DNA of 64,000 nt from Rhynchopus euleeides (GCA_963210315.1 OY723261.1:868001-932000), one strand, 5' to 3'; positions 43,644-55,100 are shown, numbered from the stretch's first letter. The notes: generated from the sequence alone by a model not told the origin. Numbers and translations: made by a program.

Positions 43644-44348
43644 CTAAGACTTGGAAAAGAAGCGCCCTGCTGCGAACCCCACTGCAAGACAGCCCGCACA
43701 GACGGCAGCACGGGTCACCAGGGCGGAGACGGGCAGCGAGTCGTCAAGGGGAAGGGGGGTCTTCTTTGTGGTAACGGTTGATGCCACAAAAGCGGTGCGC
43801 CGCTTCATCAGCTCCTCGGCGACAGAACGGAGCCACGGGTTCTTGATGGCATCGGGCACACCACGGTAGAAGGTTGTCAGCTCCGCCTTCTGCTCCTTCT
43901 CATACTCGAAGGCCTGTATCGCCATCTCAAGCCTGTCGATGTCCTTGATCCAGTGCGACTCCACTGTATTCTGCTGCTCGTACTCCTCCCAGCTGTCCAC
44001 GAGGGTGGCCTCCAGCTCGGGATCGCCCACCAGCTTCGCCATCTCCACCATCCCCGCCTTCTCCATCTCATACTTCATCTCCTTCGTGATCCCACGCTCC
44101 TTCATCTGCTTCGGGCTGAGGTCGCCAACAACCGCCTCCGCCACGTCGTGCATCACAGCCACGCGAATCAGCTTCAGCGTGTCAATAGACTCATCCTTGT
44201 TGAGCATCGCAAACACCGCCATGCGGTGCATGTGTGACGACACATGCTCTGCGCCGTGCACGCCATTCTCCCACCACCCTGTGCGTTTCGCCCGCTTGAG
44301 ACGCCCAACCACTTCCAGGAAGTCGATAGCTTTGCCGGGGTCGCACAT
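43644..44348 (-). CDS. HDDC2: HD-domain 5'-nucleotidase HDDC2, tail-anchored
   Basis: 234 codons from the ATG at 44348, chosen because the start MCDPGKAIDFLEVVGRLKRA aligns with the human HDDC2 start region and a CTCTCTACAG acceptor-like tract lies just upstream; the frame is open to 44444, leaving a longer form possible. HD signature: ENGVHGAEHVSSHMHRMAVF (first His), VAVMHDVAEAVVGDLSP (His-Asp and Glu) and the distal Asp in HWIKDIDRLEMAIQAFEYE. Family members (YfbR type) dephosphorylate deoxyribonucleoside 5'-monophosphates. Unusually, the C-terminus carries a hydrophobic segment (ALVTRAAVCAGCLAVGFAAG) followed by RFFSKS, a typical tail anchor, so the enzyme should sit on a membrane, probably outer mitochondrial, ER or peroxisomal. 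Confidence 0.87.
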   Translation of the reverse strand: MCDPGKAIDFLEVVGRLKRAKRTGWWENGVHGAEHVSSHMHRMAVFAMLNKDESIDTLKLIRVAVMHDVAEAVVGDLSPKQMKERGITKEMKYEMEKAGMVEMAKLVGDPELEATLVDSWEEYEQQNTVESHWIKDIDRLEMAIQAFEYEKEQKAELTTFYRGVPDAIKNPWLRSVAEELMKRRTAFVASTVTTKKTPLPLDDSLPVSALVTRAAVCAGCLAVGFAAGRFFSKS

Positions 44349-45894
44349 CTTGCGTGCTGCGCTGTAGAGAGGTGGTGCAAGATAGTGGTGGCGGTGGACA
44401 ATCAAACCAGTGGGAACAGTGCAAGCTGAGGGTCTGGCAGCCAACCTTTCTTTTCAACAACATGGCATGCCGGAAGAGCTTCAAAACAGAGTGGGGGGAG
44501 AGTGGAGGGGAGGCGACTGCGTTCTTTTTTTTGTGCCAACAGACATATTTTTCTGCCTGCAGCTGTTTGCGCCCCAACGTGCACCGGCACACCCACACAC
44601 ACAGGCCACCCCTTCCCCTCTCCCCCCACTCTGCCCCTACTTCACCACTTTACCCCTGCTGACTGGGAGGCTTGGAGGGCAACAGCAGCAGGCGAGTGTC
44701 CTGCGATGGAATACAAATAGTGACACACCACCCCACCCCCCCCCACCCCCACCCAAAAAAATACAGGCAAACACAAATCAGCACCTCCCGAGCCTTGCTG
44801 TGGCGGCTTCTCTCTGTTGCCGCAAAGCGCTGCCCCCGCTGTCTTATTCGAACGCCCGCTGTAGATGTGTGCACACCACAACATCGCACTGCAGCCACGA
44901 AACGTTGACACGGATCACCTTCGACGCTCCTCGCTCTCACTCATGCTTGACACCGGTGACTGCCCCTGGCGTGCTGCCAACGCAAGCGTCAGCAGAAGCA
45001 AACGGGTATGTGCCCTCCCCTTTGAGTCCTCCAAACAAGATGCGAGAGAGAAAAAGGAAGGGCGGCAGAGGAAGGGAGTTCCATTGCTTTCTTTTGTTGC
45101 GAAAAAGAAGGGGTGGTGGGGAGCGCGGGGAGACAGAAAGGAGAGGCAGAAGCACAAAGGCGTTCTCACTGGATTCTCTGGTGCCATGCTCGTGGTGGTC
45201 TGTTCCCTGCGGAACATTGATGTTGGTGTAGGTGCACGCTTCTCGACTCTGCCCTCCTTGTCAAGAGCGAGGGGGGGGTGATCGAAATGAAATCAAAAAT
45301 AATAACCCGCTCCACGCGCACGCACACCCCACACCCCAGCCATGGCGGGAGGAGAGTGTGTGCGCGTGTGGGGGCACATGGACATCCAGCATCCAGAAGA
45401 AAAGAACCCCTTGCCACTTCTGCCAAAAACCTCCTGTGTTGCAGGCATAATCCCATTGCCTCTGCACCTCCAGACTCTGCACGAAGCCTCTCCGAAAGAG
45501 AGGCTGTGGGGGATGTGGCAAGCGGCATGGGGTGGTAGGGTGCGTGTGTGTGTGGGGGGGGGTGGGGGTGGGGGGGGGGAAGCGCGGCATGCGGGGATCC
45601 GCGACGCCAATAAAAATATGCAGATCGCTGGGCCTGCTAATCGCTCAGAACAAAGGAGACCTCTTCCTATCCGCCCGTCACACCTCTTCCTATCCGACCC
45701 TCCGACACCGCCTGGTGCCTGTGCTGTTGTGTCCCTCCCCCGTCCCCGTGCCGTTACGTGTGTTTGGGTTGCATGTTTTATTTGCATAGATTTTCGACCG
45801 ATCAGAAGTATAACAGAACAGATACGAGAAAATGGAAGGAAAAAAGTGAATGCACAAAAAAGATGCGGGGTCGACCAGACAAGGGGCACGCATC
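44349..45894. other. Intergenic region
   Basis: 1.5 kb between HDDC2 and the MECR-like gene, with C-rich and CACACC-type runs. ORFs in several frames are all composition-driven. Nothing supported. Confidence 0.45.
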
Positions 45895-47748
45895 TCACGC
45901 GGCGTGCTTCTTGAACATCGCGGCGTAGGTCGGGTCGTCGTCGGGGAAGAAGGCACCCGTCTCCAGAGGGCCCGTCCCAGGGATCTTGAGCGGGCTCTTT
46001 TTCGGTGTCTGGGGCGAAAAGGCAATGCCGTACTTCTCTGCCTGCAGCTCCAGGTAGCGTTCGTACGTGTCCTGTGGGATTGGAAAATGGCATTCGTTCA
46101 ATTTGCGGATGTCGACGGTGAAAAGGAGTCAACCTCAGCTTCCTCGATAATCCCGTTGAATGATTGCCGGCGAAATTTCCGTGGCCCTCTCGTAGTTTTC
46201 AACTAATGTGGCTTGTCGCAAAGAACAATTGATGGACATACCGCGATCACCTCGAACTGGTCCTGGCGCATGGTCAGCTGCTTCATCCCCTTCCGCACCT
46301 CCTTTGTTGCGTCTGTGTCCCACAGGTTGTTGAACTCTGCCTGAAGGAGCGGCCCGCCGTATTCCTGAGTTGCGATGTGGTGATGTGGTAGAGGTGCGGC
46401 ACATGACTTGACAGCATCATGGCAGTGCACATGTCAATAGCATACCAGCGACTCGTATTCAGACGCGTGGCGCTCGCTGATGGCGGTGTCAATGTTTTCC
46501 AGGTACTGCAAGTCCCGCGGCAGGAGGAGCTCGTAGTCCTTGTGCCACTCTCCACTGTGTGTCCACTCATACTCCTCGCCAAAGCGCAAGATGGGCTGTG
46601 CAGGATGAAGGTGTGGCACGGCAGGCAGCAAACAGCAGAACAGCGCACGCCAATTGCATCATACCTTCCTACTGCTGAACAGCAGCCCTGCGTTGGTCAC
46701 AGCTTCTTTGTGGTGCTCTTCGAATGCGTAACGCTCGGCACGCACATACTATGGTGGTGTGGGTGACAGTGACACAGTGCGCCCCAAAACATACCAGCTT
46801 CGGCCTCCACTGGTGTTCAGAACCCTTGCGGTTGCCGTGCGCACCGGAGCGCAGCATCTCACCAATCTTCTCGTACATCTCTTCGCGCTGCTGCTGCGTG
46901 GAGGTGCTCAGGAAGTGGCTGTACGAAAACGGGAGCAGCTGGACGTCCTGGAAGATGTGGCGCCCCACGGAGAGTTGCACAGGTTCCTTCGACTGGTTGC
47001 CAAAGGTCACCACTTTGCACGAGTCCTGTGCGAAACGCACAGACTCACGCAGGGCCTGTCCACCCAGACCGTTGAAGATGAACTTGGGCTTCAGGTCAGT
47101 CGCCACCTTGAGCATGACCTTGTCGGAGAGGTGTGACGTGCGCAGCGTTGTGCTGTTGGGCAGATGCACGCGGTAGTTGTCCTGCAGGTCCACGTCGTTG
47201 GGGTGCCCCGTCCGGATCACAATAACAACTGTCGCACCCTTCTGCTGCAGCAAGCATGCAGTTGCTGTCGCAACCGCACCGTCACCCAGGACCCAGCACA
47301 CGTCGTCAGGCTTGACCTTCCCAAAGCTGTTGACCAGCTGCCACGCAGTACCATACACACCCATGAGCGACAGGTCCTCAGGCTGAAGGTCCTCAGGCAC
47401 ACGGTCCACCTGTGTCTCACTCACCACCACATGGTCTGCCCATGTCCCGACGTCCTGCGAGTTGAACACCACGTAGTCGCCCTTCTGGCGAGACTTGCAC
47501 GCCGAGGCCGCCTCCTGCACAATGCCAACACCCTCGCTGCCTGCCACCACAGGCCCTGCCACCGATGCCCCGGCCTGCCCGAAGATGGCAGCACGGTCAC
47601 GCGGGTGGACGGGTGCCGCAACCATCTTCACCACCACGTCGGTGCTGGACGCATCGAACGGCACAGACCATTCCTCCTTCTTCAGGACCCGGGAAGGGGG
47701 CCCATGCTGCGCATAGCGCAGCCCGCGTGCCACCACCCGCCGGCTCAT
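45895..47748 (-). CDS. MECR-like protein with lost active-site Tyr and new C-terminal extension
   Basis: Five exons, all phase 0 with GTATG donors: 47748-46795, 46748-46665, 46595-46446, 46364-46242 and 46071-45895; 495 residues. Exon 1 is a zinc-less MDR reductase of the mitochondrial trans-2-enoyl-CoA reductase type: N-terminal Arg-rich presequence (MSRRVVARGLRYAQHG), VVAGSEGVGIVQEA, GTAWQLVNSFGKVKPDD, nucleotide-binding VLGDGAVATATACLLQQKGA and FNGLGGQALRESVRF. Where MECR has its catalytic Tyr (NQIQGxY region) this protein reads RAAIFGQAGASVAG, without Tyr. Exons 2-5 add about 178 residues rich in Glu, Tyr and Trp (ILRFGEEYEWTHSGEWHKDY) unknown to me. It may be a structural mitochondrial subunit rather than an enzyme. 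A longer start at 47805 is possible. An alternative is two fused or mis-joined genes, but five in-phase exons argue against it. Confidence 0.72.
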
Positions 47749-48452
47749 ACTCCTGCGGGTGTCAAGGTCCCACCCTGCCTGTGGCTGGGGGGTGCTGCAC
47801 AACACTCAGGAACAGGCCTCTGCTGCACGGGTGGGGGTGGGGGCTAGCTGCTGCTCCAAAATGAAAGCTTCAGGTTTTGGGATATCTCTGTGTGTGTGTG
47901 TGTGTGTGTCTGCCCGCCTGCATCTGTTTGTCACGACCGTCACGACCACCCCCCATTCAGTAAACTTGTTTAAGCACCTTCGGTGCGACTAGGGAGTCAA
48001 GGGAGGACTAGAGAAGACGACTTCCCTGTGCGTATTTGTTTTTCTACCACTTGCAACAACAGTTTTCTTGCAAGGTTGGAAGGGGGGCGAACGGAACAAA
48101 CACCACCCTTCATCAGGCCAACGAGTGGTGTTTTGCTACCTGCCTTCGCCCCTCCGTACGTCAGCTTTTGCACTGAACGGTGCCTAATGCAACGGAAAAG
48201 CGGTGGCTGAGTTACCCCCATCTCCCACGAGACGCGTTTTTGATATTGATGTTTTGTGTCTTATGTCCGACCGAAGACTCCCTTTCCGTCAGATCTCAGA
48301 CCCTCCCACAACACACCACACCACCCCCCCTCCGCGGCTCATCGTAATGAACGAAAGGAATGGACAAAAGGGCTAGGCATACAAAAAGGAAGCTAGAGGC
48401 ACACGCAACCATCTGCACCACACGGAGGTAACTGGGCCGAGGGGATCACTGG
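47749..48452. other. Intergenic region with retroelement-tail-like module
   Basis: 700 bp between the MECR-like start and the stop of the PARP-domain gene. It holds a (GT)n tract (47889-47909) and the paired-hairpin module 47961-48118, probably the relic of a relative of the 29.8-34.1-kb retroelement. Nothing else recognised. Confidence 0.5.
47961..48118 (+). ncRNA. Second copy of the paired-hairpin module (putative)
   Basis: Hairpins TAAAC-TT-GTTTA (47961-47972) and GCACC-TTC-GGTGC (47974-47986), then GACT, GGTTGGAAGGG and CCCTTCATCAGGC at 48106-48118. Distance from the second hairpin to the end is 144 nt against 142 nt in the copy at 33.7 kb. The stems differ in sequence but stay paired. 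The long outer stem of the first copy is not present. Confidence 0.45.
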
Positions 48453-49835
48453 TCACTGGTAAGAAACACGGAACGCAAGCGACGGGGGGGTCTTTTTATA
48501 CTGCACGACATAGGCAGGATACACTGCAGTGGATACGTGCAGCACAAACTCCCTGTGGTCCTGCAGCCACGCTGAGGGAGATGCCGGAGGCTGCAGACCA
48601 GGCGCAAGCGACTTGGAATTGGCCACCACGGAATGGCTCCCTGCGGGAGGCGCCAGCAGAGAAGGCGACGGCGCATCCATCACAGCCGGACACCCGAGCA
48701 CCACACGCGCCAGAATGACATGAGGTGTAGCTCCACCCAGCGCCGCACTCGCCTGTGCCACCGACTCCACAAAGTAGAGCCCGGCGCCGAACAGGCCGTT
48801 GAGCCTGCGGACGGAGCCAACGCCACCCTCGAGGATGCTTGTCACATCCGCTTCGCTGCGGCAGGGCAGGAGCAGCCACTTCTCCTGCGTCTCCTCCGAC
48901 AGCGCCTCTGGGAACGGCGCTGCGGGGTTCATCATCAGATCCGTCTCCACCACCACCCGGGGGCCCTGCCGCAGCGCACCCCTGTCCTGCCGGACAGCCT
49001 CCCGCCGCGTTGCAAAGTCCGACCACTGCCGCATCGACTCGACACGCTCGATCCTCACGATCCCACCGGCACCCTCAAAGAGGGCCGACACAGCGCAGTG
49101 CATCGACTCCGTCACATCCACCAGACGCACGTCGTGCGACTCCCAGCAGGGCTTCTGCGAGCCCCAGTGAGGGGGGAGCGCGGTGGGGTCTTCTGTGGCA
49201 GAGGTGCTGCTCCCTGCATGCCCCTGCAGAGGGTAGGCTGCGGCATAACTCCCACCGCCAGTGGTTAGGAAAGCGACCCCCTGCCTCTCTGAGGCAGCGC
49301 GGTTCTGCAGGGCGCTGCGGGCGAGCGACTCGGCGCGGTCGTATTCAAAGCGGCACTGAGACTCGCCCTGCTCCAAGGCTGCGACCTCCTGGATCCACGC
49401 GTCGGATTGGAACATCTTCGGGGGTGCGACGGGGGGGAGGGCCCAGCGTGCTGCAGAGAGCTGGCCCACTGCTGCGGTGCCCTTCTCAAGCAGGCCTTCG
49501 ATGCGCGCGGTGAGGCTGCGTGAGATCCCGACAACCCCGTCTGGATCAGGCCCAGGCTTCCCAGTGGCGGTGGTGGTGGCGGAGCAGACACATGACACGT
49601 CCCGGCAGAGGCGCAGCAGCTCTTCCTCCTGCAGCTCCCAGGCCTCGGCGAGCCCCAGCTTGTGGCCTGCGAACTCCTCAGGGGTGAAGGCCCCGTGCTG
49701 CAGTGCGGCGCATTGCGTGCAGAAGGCCTCGGCTCGGGATTCGCTGAGGGAGATACGGTGCTCGATCCCCGTGAGCTCCCCGAGGGGGTCCGCTGATGGG
49801 CGGGTGTCAAACAGGCCACCCCATGACCACACCAT
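48453..49835 (-). CDS. Divergent PARP-domain protein
   Basis: 460 codons from the ATG at 49835 (CACCAG lies 7 nt upstream; the frame is open further but the start MVWSWGGLFD is the last before the conserved part). The N-terminal half is helical and without a known domain. Residues about 320-450 fit a PARP catalytic fold: LLLPCRSEADVTSILEGG at the place of the LFHGS...I...G block, GLFGAGLYFVESVAQASAAL (the Tyr kept), HVILARVVLGCPAVM, and REFVLHVSTAVYPAYVVQY at the last strand, with a Glu at the start of the strand. The NAD-binding His of the H-Y-E triad is replaced in LPCRS, so it may be catalytically weak or inactive, as in PARP9/PARP13. Fold assignment is by motif order. Confidence 0.6.
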   Translation of the reverse strand: MVWSWGGLFDTRPSADPLGELTGIEHRISLSESRAEAFCTQCAALQHGAFTPEEFAGHKLGLAEAWELQEEELLRLCRDVSCVCSATTTATGKPGPDPDGVVGISRSLTARIEGLLEKGTAAVGQLSAARWALPPVAPPKMFQSDAWIQEVAALEQGESQCRFEYDRAESLARSALQNRAASERQGVAFLTTGGGSYAAAYPLQGHAGSSTSATEDPTALPPHWGSQKPCWESHDVRLVDVTESMHCAVSALFEGAGGIVRIERVESMRQWSDFATRREAVRQDRGALRQGPRVVVETDLMMNPAAPFPEALSEETQEKWLLLPCRSEADVTSILEGGVGSVRRLNGLFGAGLYFVESVAQASAALGGATPHVILARVVLGCPAVMDAPSPSLLAPPAGSHSVVANSKSLAPGLQPPASPSAWLQDHREFVLHVSTAVYPAYVVQYKKTPPSLAFRVSYQ

Positions 49836-50566
49836 CCCAAGCCTGGTGGGGGGTTGTGTGAGGTGTGAGGTTGACGGATAATCGACGCACCTTATCTTCT
49901 CTAAAATTATGTATGACGTAGGGATTTGATTGTCGAGTGTGGATGGAAAAGCAAGCCTCCCAGCACCTCGCAATGTTCGTCCAAAAGTATGCTTGGGGTG
50001 TGGGGTGTGGGGGGGCGGGGTTACTCCTCCCGCCGGTCTGACCGAACCCCGCTCTCCCTTTCCTTCGGACGGTCTGTGGGGGGCGTGAAAAGCCTCTGCA
50101 AGCTGGGCCTGCAGAGCCCTGCCTCCCCCCCCCCGGATGTGATGACAGCGTTTTCACACTCGCCTGCCCTTCCCATGGCCCCTCCAATATGAGACGGTGA
50201 GGTGGCATGGCGTTCACACCACTCCCCCACCACCAACGCCCCTCCCCCCCCCCTCCCTTCCATACCAAAAAAATTCGTTGTTTTTTATGTGATGTGGGGG
50301 GGGGGTGTTTTTTTCGGTTCTTCTAACAGCGCGAACCGCGCTGGGGACATAACTCACCAGACACACGCACCTCCCCCCCCCCCCCCCCACTTGTTCTGCA
50401 GCTGCGTGGAAAAACGCACCGAGCAGCGCTCTGCTCTCTTTGATGCGATACCAACACAGGCATGCCCGTCCCGACACACACACACACCCCTTTGCGCAGG
50501 GCATCACTCGCCCTCCCCGTGAAGCAGAGTCCTCGACGGGGGGGCAGACCGGGAGGGGCGGGGGGT

Positions 50567-50662
<96 letters not shown>

Positions 50663-50800
50663 AGGGGGGCTCGCTGCGAGCCCAGAGATTGGCCTCCCTC
50701 TCGTCCCTCCGCACCTTGCGATGGTCCAGGCTAGGGTTGGCTTGACGGCCATCGGGGTGGGGAGAGGGGGGGGGGGGGGTGGGGGTGGGGGTTGGACAAG
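49836..50800. other. Low-complexity intergenic region
   Basis: About 960 bp with C and G runs and the long GA tract listed separately, leading to P4 copy B. No gene. Confidence 0.5.
50568..50657. repeat. (GA)n microsatellite, about 45 units
   Basis: An uninterrupted alternating GA tract of about 90 nt, the longest in the window; strand asymmetric and able to form triplex DNA. Confidence 0.97.
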
Positions 50801-52190
50801 CACGGTGGGATCTTGTAAATTTTACATGTAAAAATACCGATTTTTACATGTATTATACATGTATAATACTTGCATGTCAACTATTATACATGTATAATAC
50901 ATGTATATGCCTGAAATATACATGTAAAATACATGTATATCAAGCAAAAATACATGTATAATAGTTGCATGTCAACTATTGGGGGTATGGAAATTTAGTC
51001 ATTCTTAGTCACTTTTAGGCGATTTACGCGCGGTTTTTCGGCTGGGGAAAAGAGAGTAAGATTTTCGAAAAAAATCGATTTTTTCGCAAAAAATCGCATT
51101 GTGTCGTAGTCGCGCGTAGTCACCCGTAGTCGCCAGGTCGAGGTTCCCAGATTCCATACCCCCCCGGGGTACTGAATTACCGATTTTTCGACATGTCGAA
51201 AAAAAAAAATTTGGCCGAAAAAAAAATTTTTTTTTCCGGCCGACTAAACCGAAAATCGGGCCCTCTGGGGTGCCACACCGATATTGTTCGGATTTTTTTC
51301 GGATTTTTTTTCGATTTTTTTTGGTTGGGGTGGCCACCAGTCCAGGCTGCTGCCCCAGGGTGGCCGGATTTTCGACATGTCGAAAAAAAAAATTTTGGCC
51401 GAAAAAAAAAATTTTTTTTTCCGGCCGACTAAACCGAAAATCGGGCCCTCTGGGGTGCCACACCGATATTTTTCGGATTTTTTTCGGATTTTTTTTCGAT
51501 TTTTTTTGGTTGGGGTGGCCACCAGTCCAGGCTGCTGCCCCAGGGTGGCCGGATTTTCGACATGTCGAAAAAATAAGCTCGAAAAATAAGCTCACTTTGC
51601 TAAACTGGACCCAACTCCCCACACTCTTTTTTAAGCGAAAAACAGCAAATTTCGGCCGATTTTTTCTCATTTTTTCTCATTTTTTTTCACCGACTTTTCC
51701 ATACCCCCATTATACATGTATTTTTACTTGATATACATGTATTTTACATGTATATTTCATGCATTTACATGTATTTTACATGTATAATACTTGTCATGCA
51801 AGTATTATACATGTAAAATACTTGCACGACAAGTAAAATACATGTATAATACTTGCATGACAAGTAAAATACTTGCATGCAAGTAAAATACATGTATTTT
51901 ACTTGCATGCAAGTATTTTACTTGTCATGCAAGTATTTTACATGTATAATACTTGCATGACAAGTATTATACATGTAAAATACATGTATATCAAGTAAAA
52001 ATACATGTATAATAGTTGACATGCAACTATTATACATGTATTTTTACTTGATATACATGTATTTTACATGTATATTTCAGGCATATACATGTATTATACA
52101 TGTATAATAGTTGACATGCAAGTATTATACATGTATAATACATGTAAAAATCAGTATTTTTACATGTAAAATTTACAAGATCCCACCGTG
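50801..52190. mobile_element. Word-palindrome element P4, copy B
   Basis: 1.39 kb with the same ends as copy A (CACGGTGGGATCTTGTAAAT inverted at both ends), flanked by AG on both sides (50799-50800, 52191-52192). Arms use the same ACATGTA, TTGCATGTCAAC and GCCTGAAATATAC words, but next to the ends copy B has AAAAATAC(C/T)GATTTTT where copy A has ACTACAAGTAT, so both arms changed together. Interrupted by P7 at 50981-51708. The right end lies 5 bp from the stop codon of the giant gene (52196-52198), so the element must supply that gene's 3' untranslated sequence if transcribed. Confidence 0.78.
50981..51708. mobile_element. Nested element P7 (GGGGGTATGGAAA ends)
   Basis: 728 bp inside P4 copy B, ends GGGGGTATGGAAA / TTTTCCATACCCCC. 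The interrupted sequence CAACTATTATACATG occurs whole elsewhere in the same element near 52026-52040, giving ATT as the duplicated target if the element starts at the G-run. Inside are two direct repeats of about 185 nt (51185-51365 and 51366-51560), each with TTCGACATGTCGAA and long A or T runs around CG, ending in a CAGTCCAGGCTGCTGCCCC block. No coding capacity. Confidence 0.72.
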
Positions 52191-52195
52191 AGGCG

Positions 52196-55100
52196 CTAGC
52201 TTGACGCGGCAAGGGCGGTTTGTTGCGCATCGCCGGCCAGCGAGAAGGGGTTTACAGTTAGTATGAGAATGAACACCGCCAGCAGATAGCAGAAGTAGAT
52301 GTAGGCGCTGTGGGGGGGGGGGGGGGTGGTGGTGGTGGTGGGAGGTGGGTCGGCCTGCATTCTGGACTGTTTGAATTCTGGAGAGCATATCCCAACCGGG
52401 CTTGCCAGAGATGATTCTTCCCCAGGCGGGGATGTTGGATCTGGATGTGTGATTTGATCTTCAATCGGTTGATGATGTGCGGTGCAATGTAACCCCCGAC
52501 TGTGTGAGGATGGTGATCCACTTTGGTTTGCATACTCGAAGAAGGCAACCCGCTTCCGCAACTTCGTGAAGTCTGTGATGATCGTCAGGTACTGGAAGAC
52601 CAGCATCCCGAAGGCACCAACCGTGATATACACACTCTCCACAGCCTGTTGGGGTGGTGGTGGGGGCACTGCACGTGGCACGGACATACCCACTGCAGGA
52701 TGAGCCAACTGCTGCGCCCAGCAAGGATGCTCAGGAAGGCCAGCGCGATCTCCATCCCGAGGAGATACACCACAACGTCGCTGGCCTCGTTGAACAGACG
52801 CCTGTCGACAGCACGACGGACACGGGGCGCGCGCTGCAGGGGGGGCAGGGTGTTGCAGGGTGGCGGCAGGGTAGCAAGACACATCACAGGCATCGCGGTG
52901 TCACGGCGGCGTTTGCATACCACAAAGTCGTGGAAGGTGAGGTACTGCAGGACAGGGCTCCAGAAGCTGGCGTGGCGCAGCGCCGTTGAGATGAAACCAT
53001 CCCTGCTGCTGAGGGGCACTGCACGGAGCGCCACGGGGTGCACGAGCGTGACAGCCTGCAGCAGGGGTGGTTGGTGTGTGGGGCAAAGGCGGTCAAACCA
53101 AACGTGTCCATGGCGCAGCGCAAAACAAAGAAGCCCAATTGGTGGCACATCACAGAACTGTCCGCGCCATTCGCTGGACGTGACTTCACTCACACCACCC
53201 ATCAACTCCGCACATACCTGCCCTGTGGAGGGGACGACGCTGTTCGCCGGGAGAGTCAGCGTGATGTTCTCATCGACAGTGTCGTTGACAGCAGCCCTCC
53301 AGTTGAAGGGCACCATCAACGTCTGGTTGCTTGTCCACCACGCGTTCCCCACCACGCTCCCGCGGTTCTCGTTAAACCCATACGAGACGTTCAGCACCGA
53401 GGCAATCCCCGACTTCACATCTTGCGGCGACAGTCCCACTGCGAACCGCGCGCAGGGCAGCATCACCTCCAGCTCGTTATCCAAGGGCCTCTGCAGCTGC
53501 GGGACCTTTGCGACCAGGTTATGCGCATGGTAGATGTGCATCAGGTGGTCCTGCTCGAGACACTTGCTGCACACCGTGGTGGGCCCAGGGATCTGGATCC
53601 CAATCGACTCCGCCCGCTGCGAGGTATACCAGGGCAGGGGCGGGAAGGTGATCAGCAGCTCCGTGCTGGACAGCAGGGTCACAGTGTACAGCTTCTCCGG
53701 CAGAACACGCGTCATCAGCACCGTCTCCCACCCACCGGTGATACGCTGGTCCCCGGAGATGGCACCGATCAGCGCCGCGGCACCTCCTGGTGTTGCGATA
53801 TCCGCATTCCAGGCATCGCCGTGAAGGATCATAGTGAGGTTGTGCCCTTCATAGCGCAGCCGGTCAGCGCAGATCACAGTCCCGCGCACCTCAAGCGAGG
53901 TGTCCTTCACGACAACCGAACCACTCGCCTCCACGAGATACCCCGATGCCTCCCCCGAGTTCGCCATCAGATCCGACGGGAACATCAGCGTCAGCTCCTC
54001 CTCCTCATCCTGGGGGATTTCGTAGGCACGCGGCCCCACCGGCTCCACCCTCAGTACACGCCTCTTCGGGTCGCTGCCCTGCGAGCTGGCGTTCAGCATC
54101 CCCTTCGCCACCATCACACCCCACCCCCTGGGGAGGTGCGGCTTGCTGCTGTGGAAATACTGCGGCACCAGGCGCGCCTCCTCCAGGAAGGAGCAGCCCA
54201 CGGCAGACACCTCGATCAGCGCACCCTTCTGCTCGAAGTCACACTCGTTGATAACCCCCTTCACGGTGAGCTGCGGCGGCGTGTCAGCGACACGGAGGAA
54301 GGCGGACCGCACCTCACGCTCCTTCGGGCTCTGGGGCCTGTCCCCAAGCCCGCACACCGTGGCGAGCCGGGCGCGGATGTGGATCTCTTCCTCCTGCCCG
54401 ATGGTGTACCACGGGTCTGGCAGCACCTCCAGCTGCACCACGTCGTGCCCTTCCACAAAGCTGGCGTTGCCCGAGAGGAGCTTTTCGCGCCGCATGTCCC
54501 ACCCGAAGGGCTGCCCGTTGTTCCTGCTGGCAATGGAGGAGATGAGGGCAGCGCGTGACTCAGGCCTGCCAAGCGACACCGCAATCTCCGACATATTTGC
54601 ATGGTAGTACGACACGGCGAGGGACCCACCTTCGGTGTTGAGGACATGCTCGTCAACCTGGTGCCTCCCGTTGAAGCTGAGGTGCAGCTCCACAGGCCAC
54701 ACGGTGAAGGCCTCCGACGGCCCCATCTCCCCCTCGAACATGATGTAGGTGTCGGAGGCGGTGATGATGTGCGACGCCAGCAGGTCCACCGGGACAGGCA
54801 CATTCCGCACAACCAGCGGCGCCGTCACCTCGCCCCCTGGGAGATACGCCGGGGAGAACCGGAGATGCAGCAGATCCGCATTCACAGGGCCCACCTCGCC
54901 TTCGAGGAAGGCCTCATCCAGCACAGGGCCCAGGCTGCGCCTGAGGGAGGCAAAGTCGCCCTCCTGCAGGTCGCGCCTCCACTCCAGGCCACGGGTGGCG
55001 TTCAGCGTCATGGAGGTGCCGTGGAGGAGGGTGCACTCCGAGGTGATGGGGGTGCCCACGATCCCCGCATCCACAACCTCGACCTCGATGGTGAACACCA

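Noticed and set aside
53038-54558. 506-codon plus-strand ORF and other long plus-strand ORFs up to 58410
   Set aside because: They mirror the giant minus-strand gene, whose signal peptide, repeats and splice sites are coherent.
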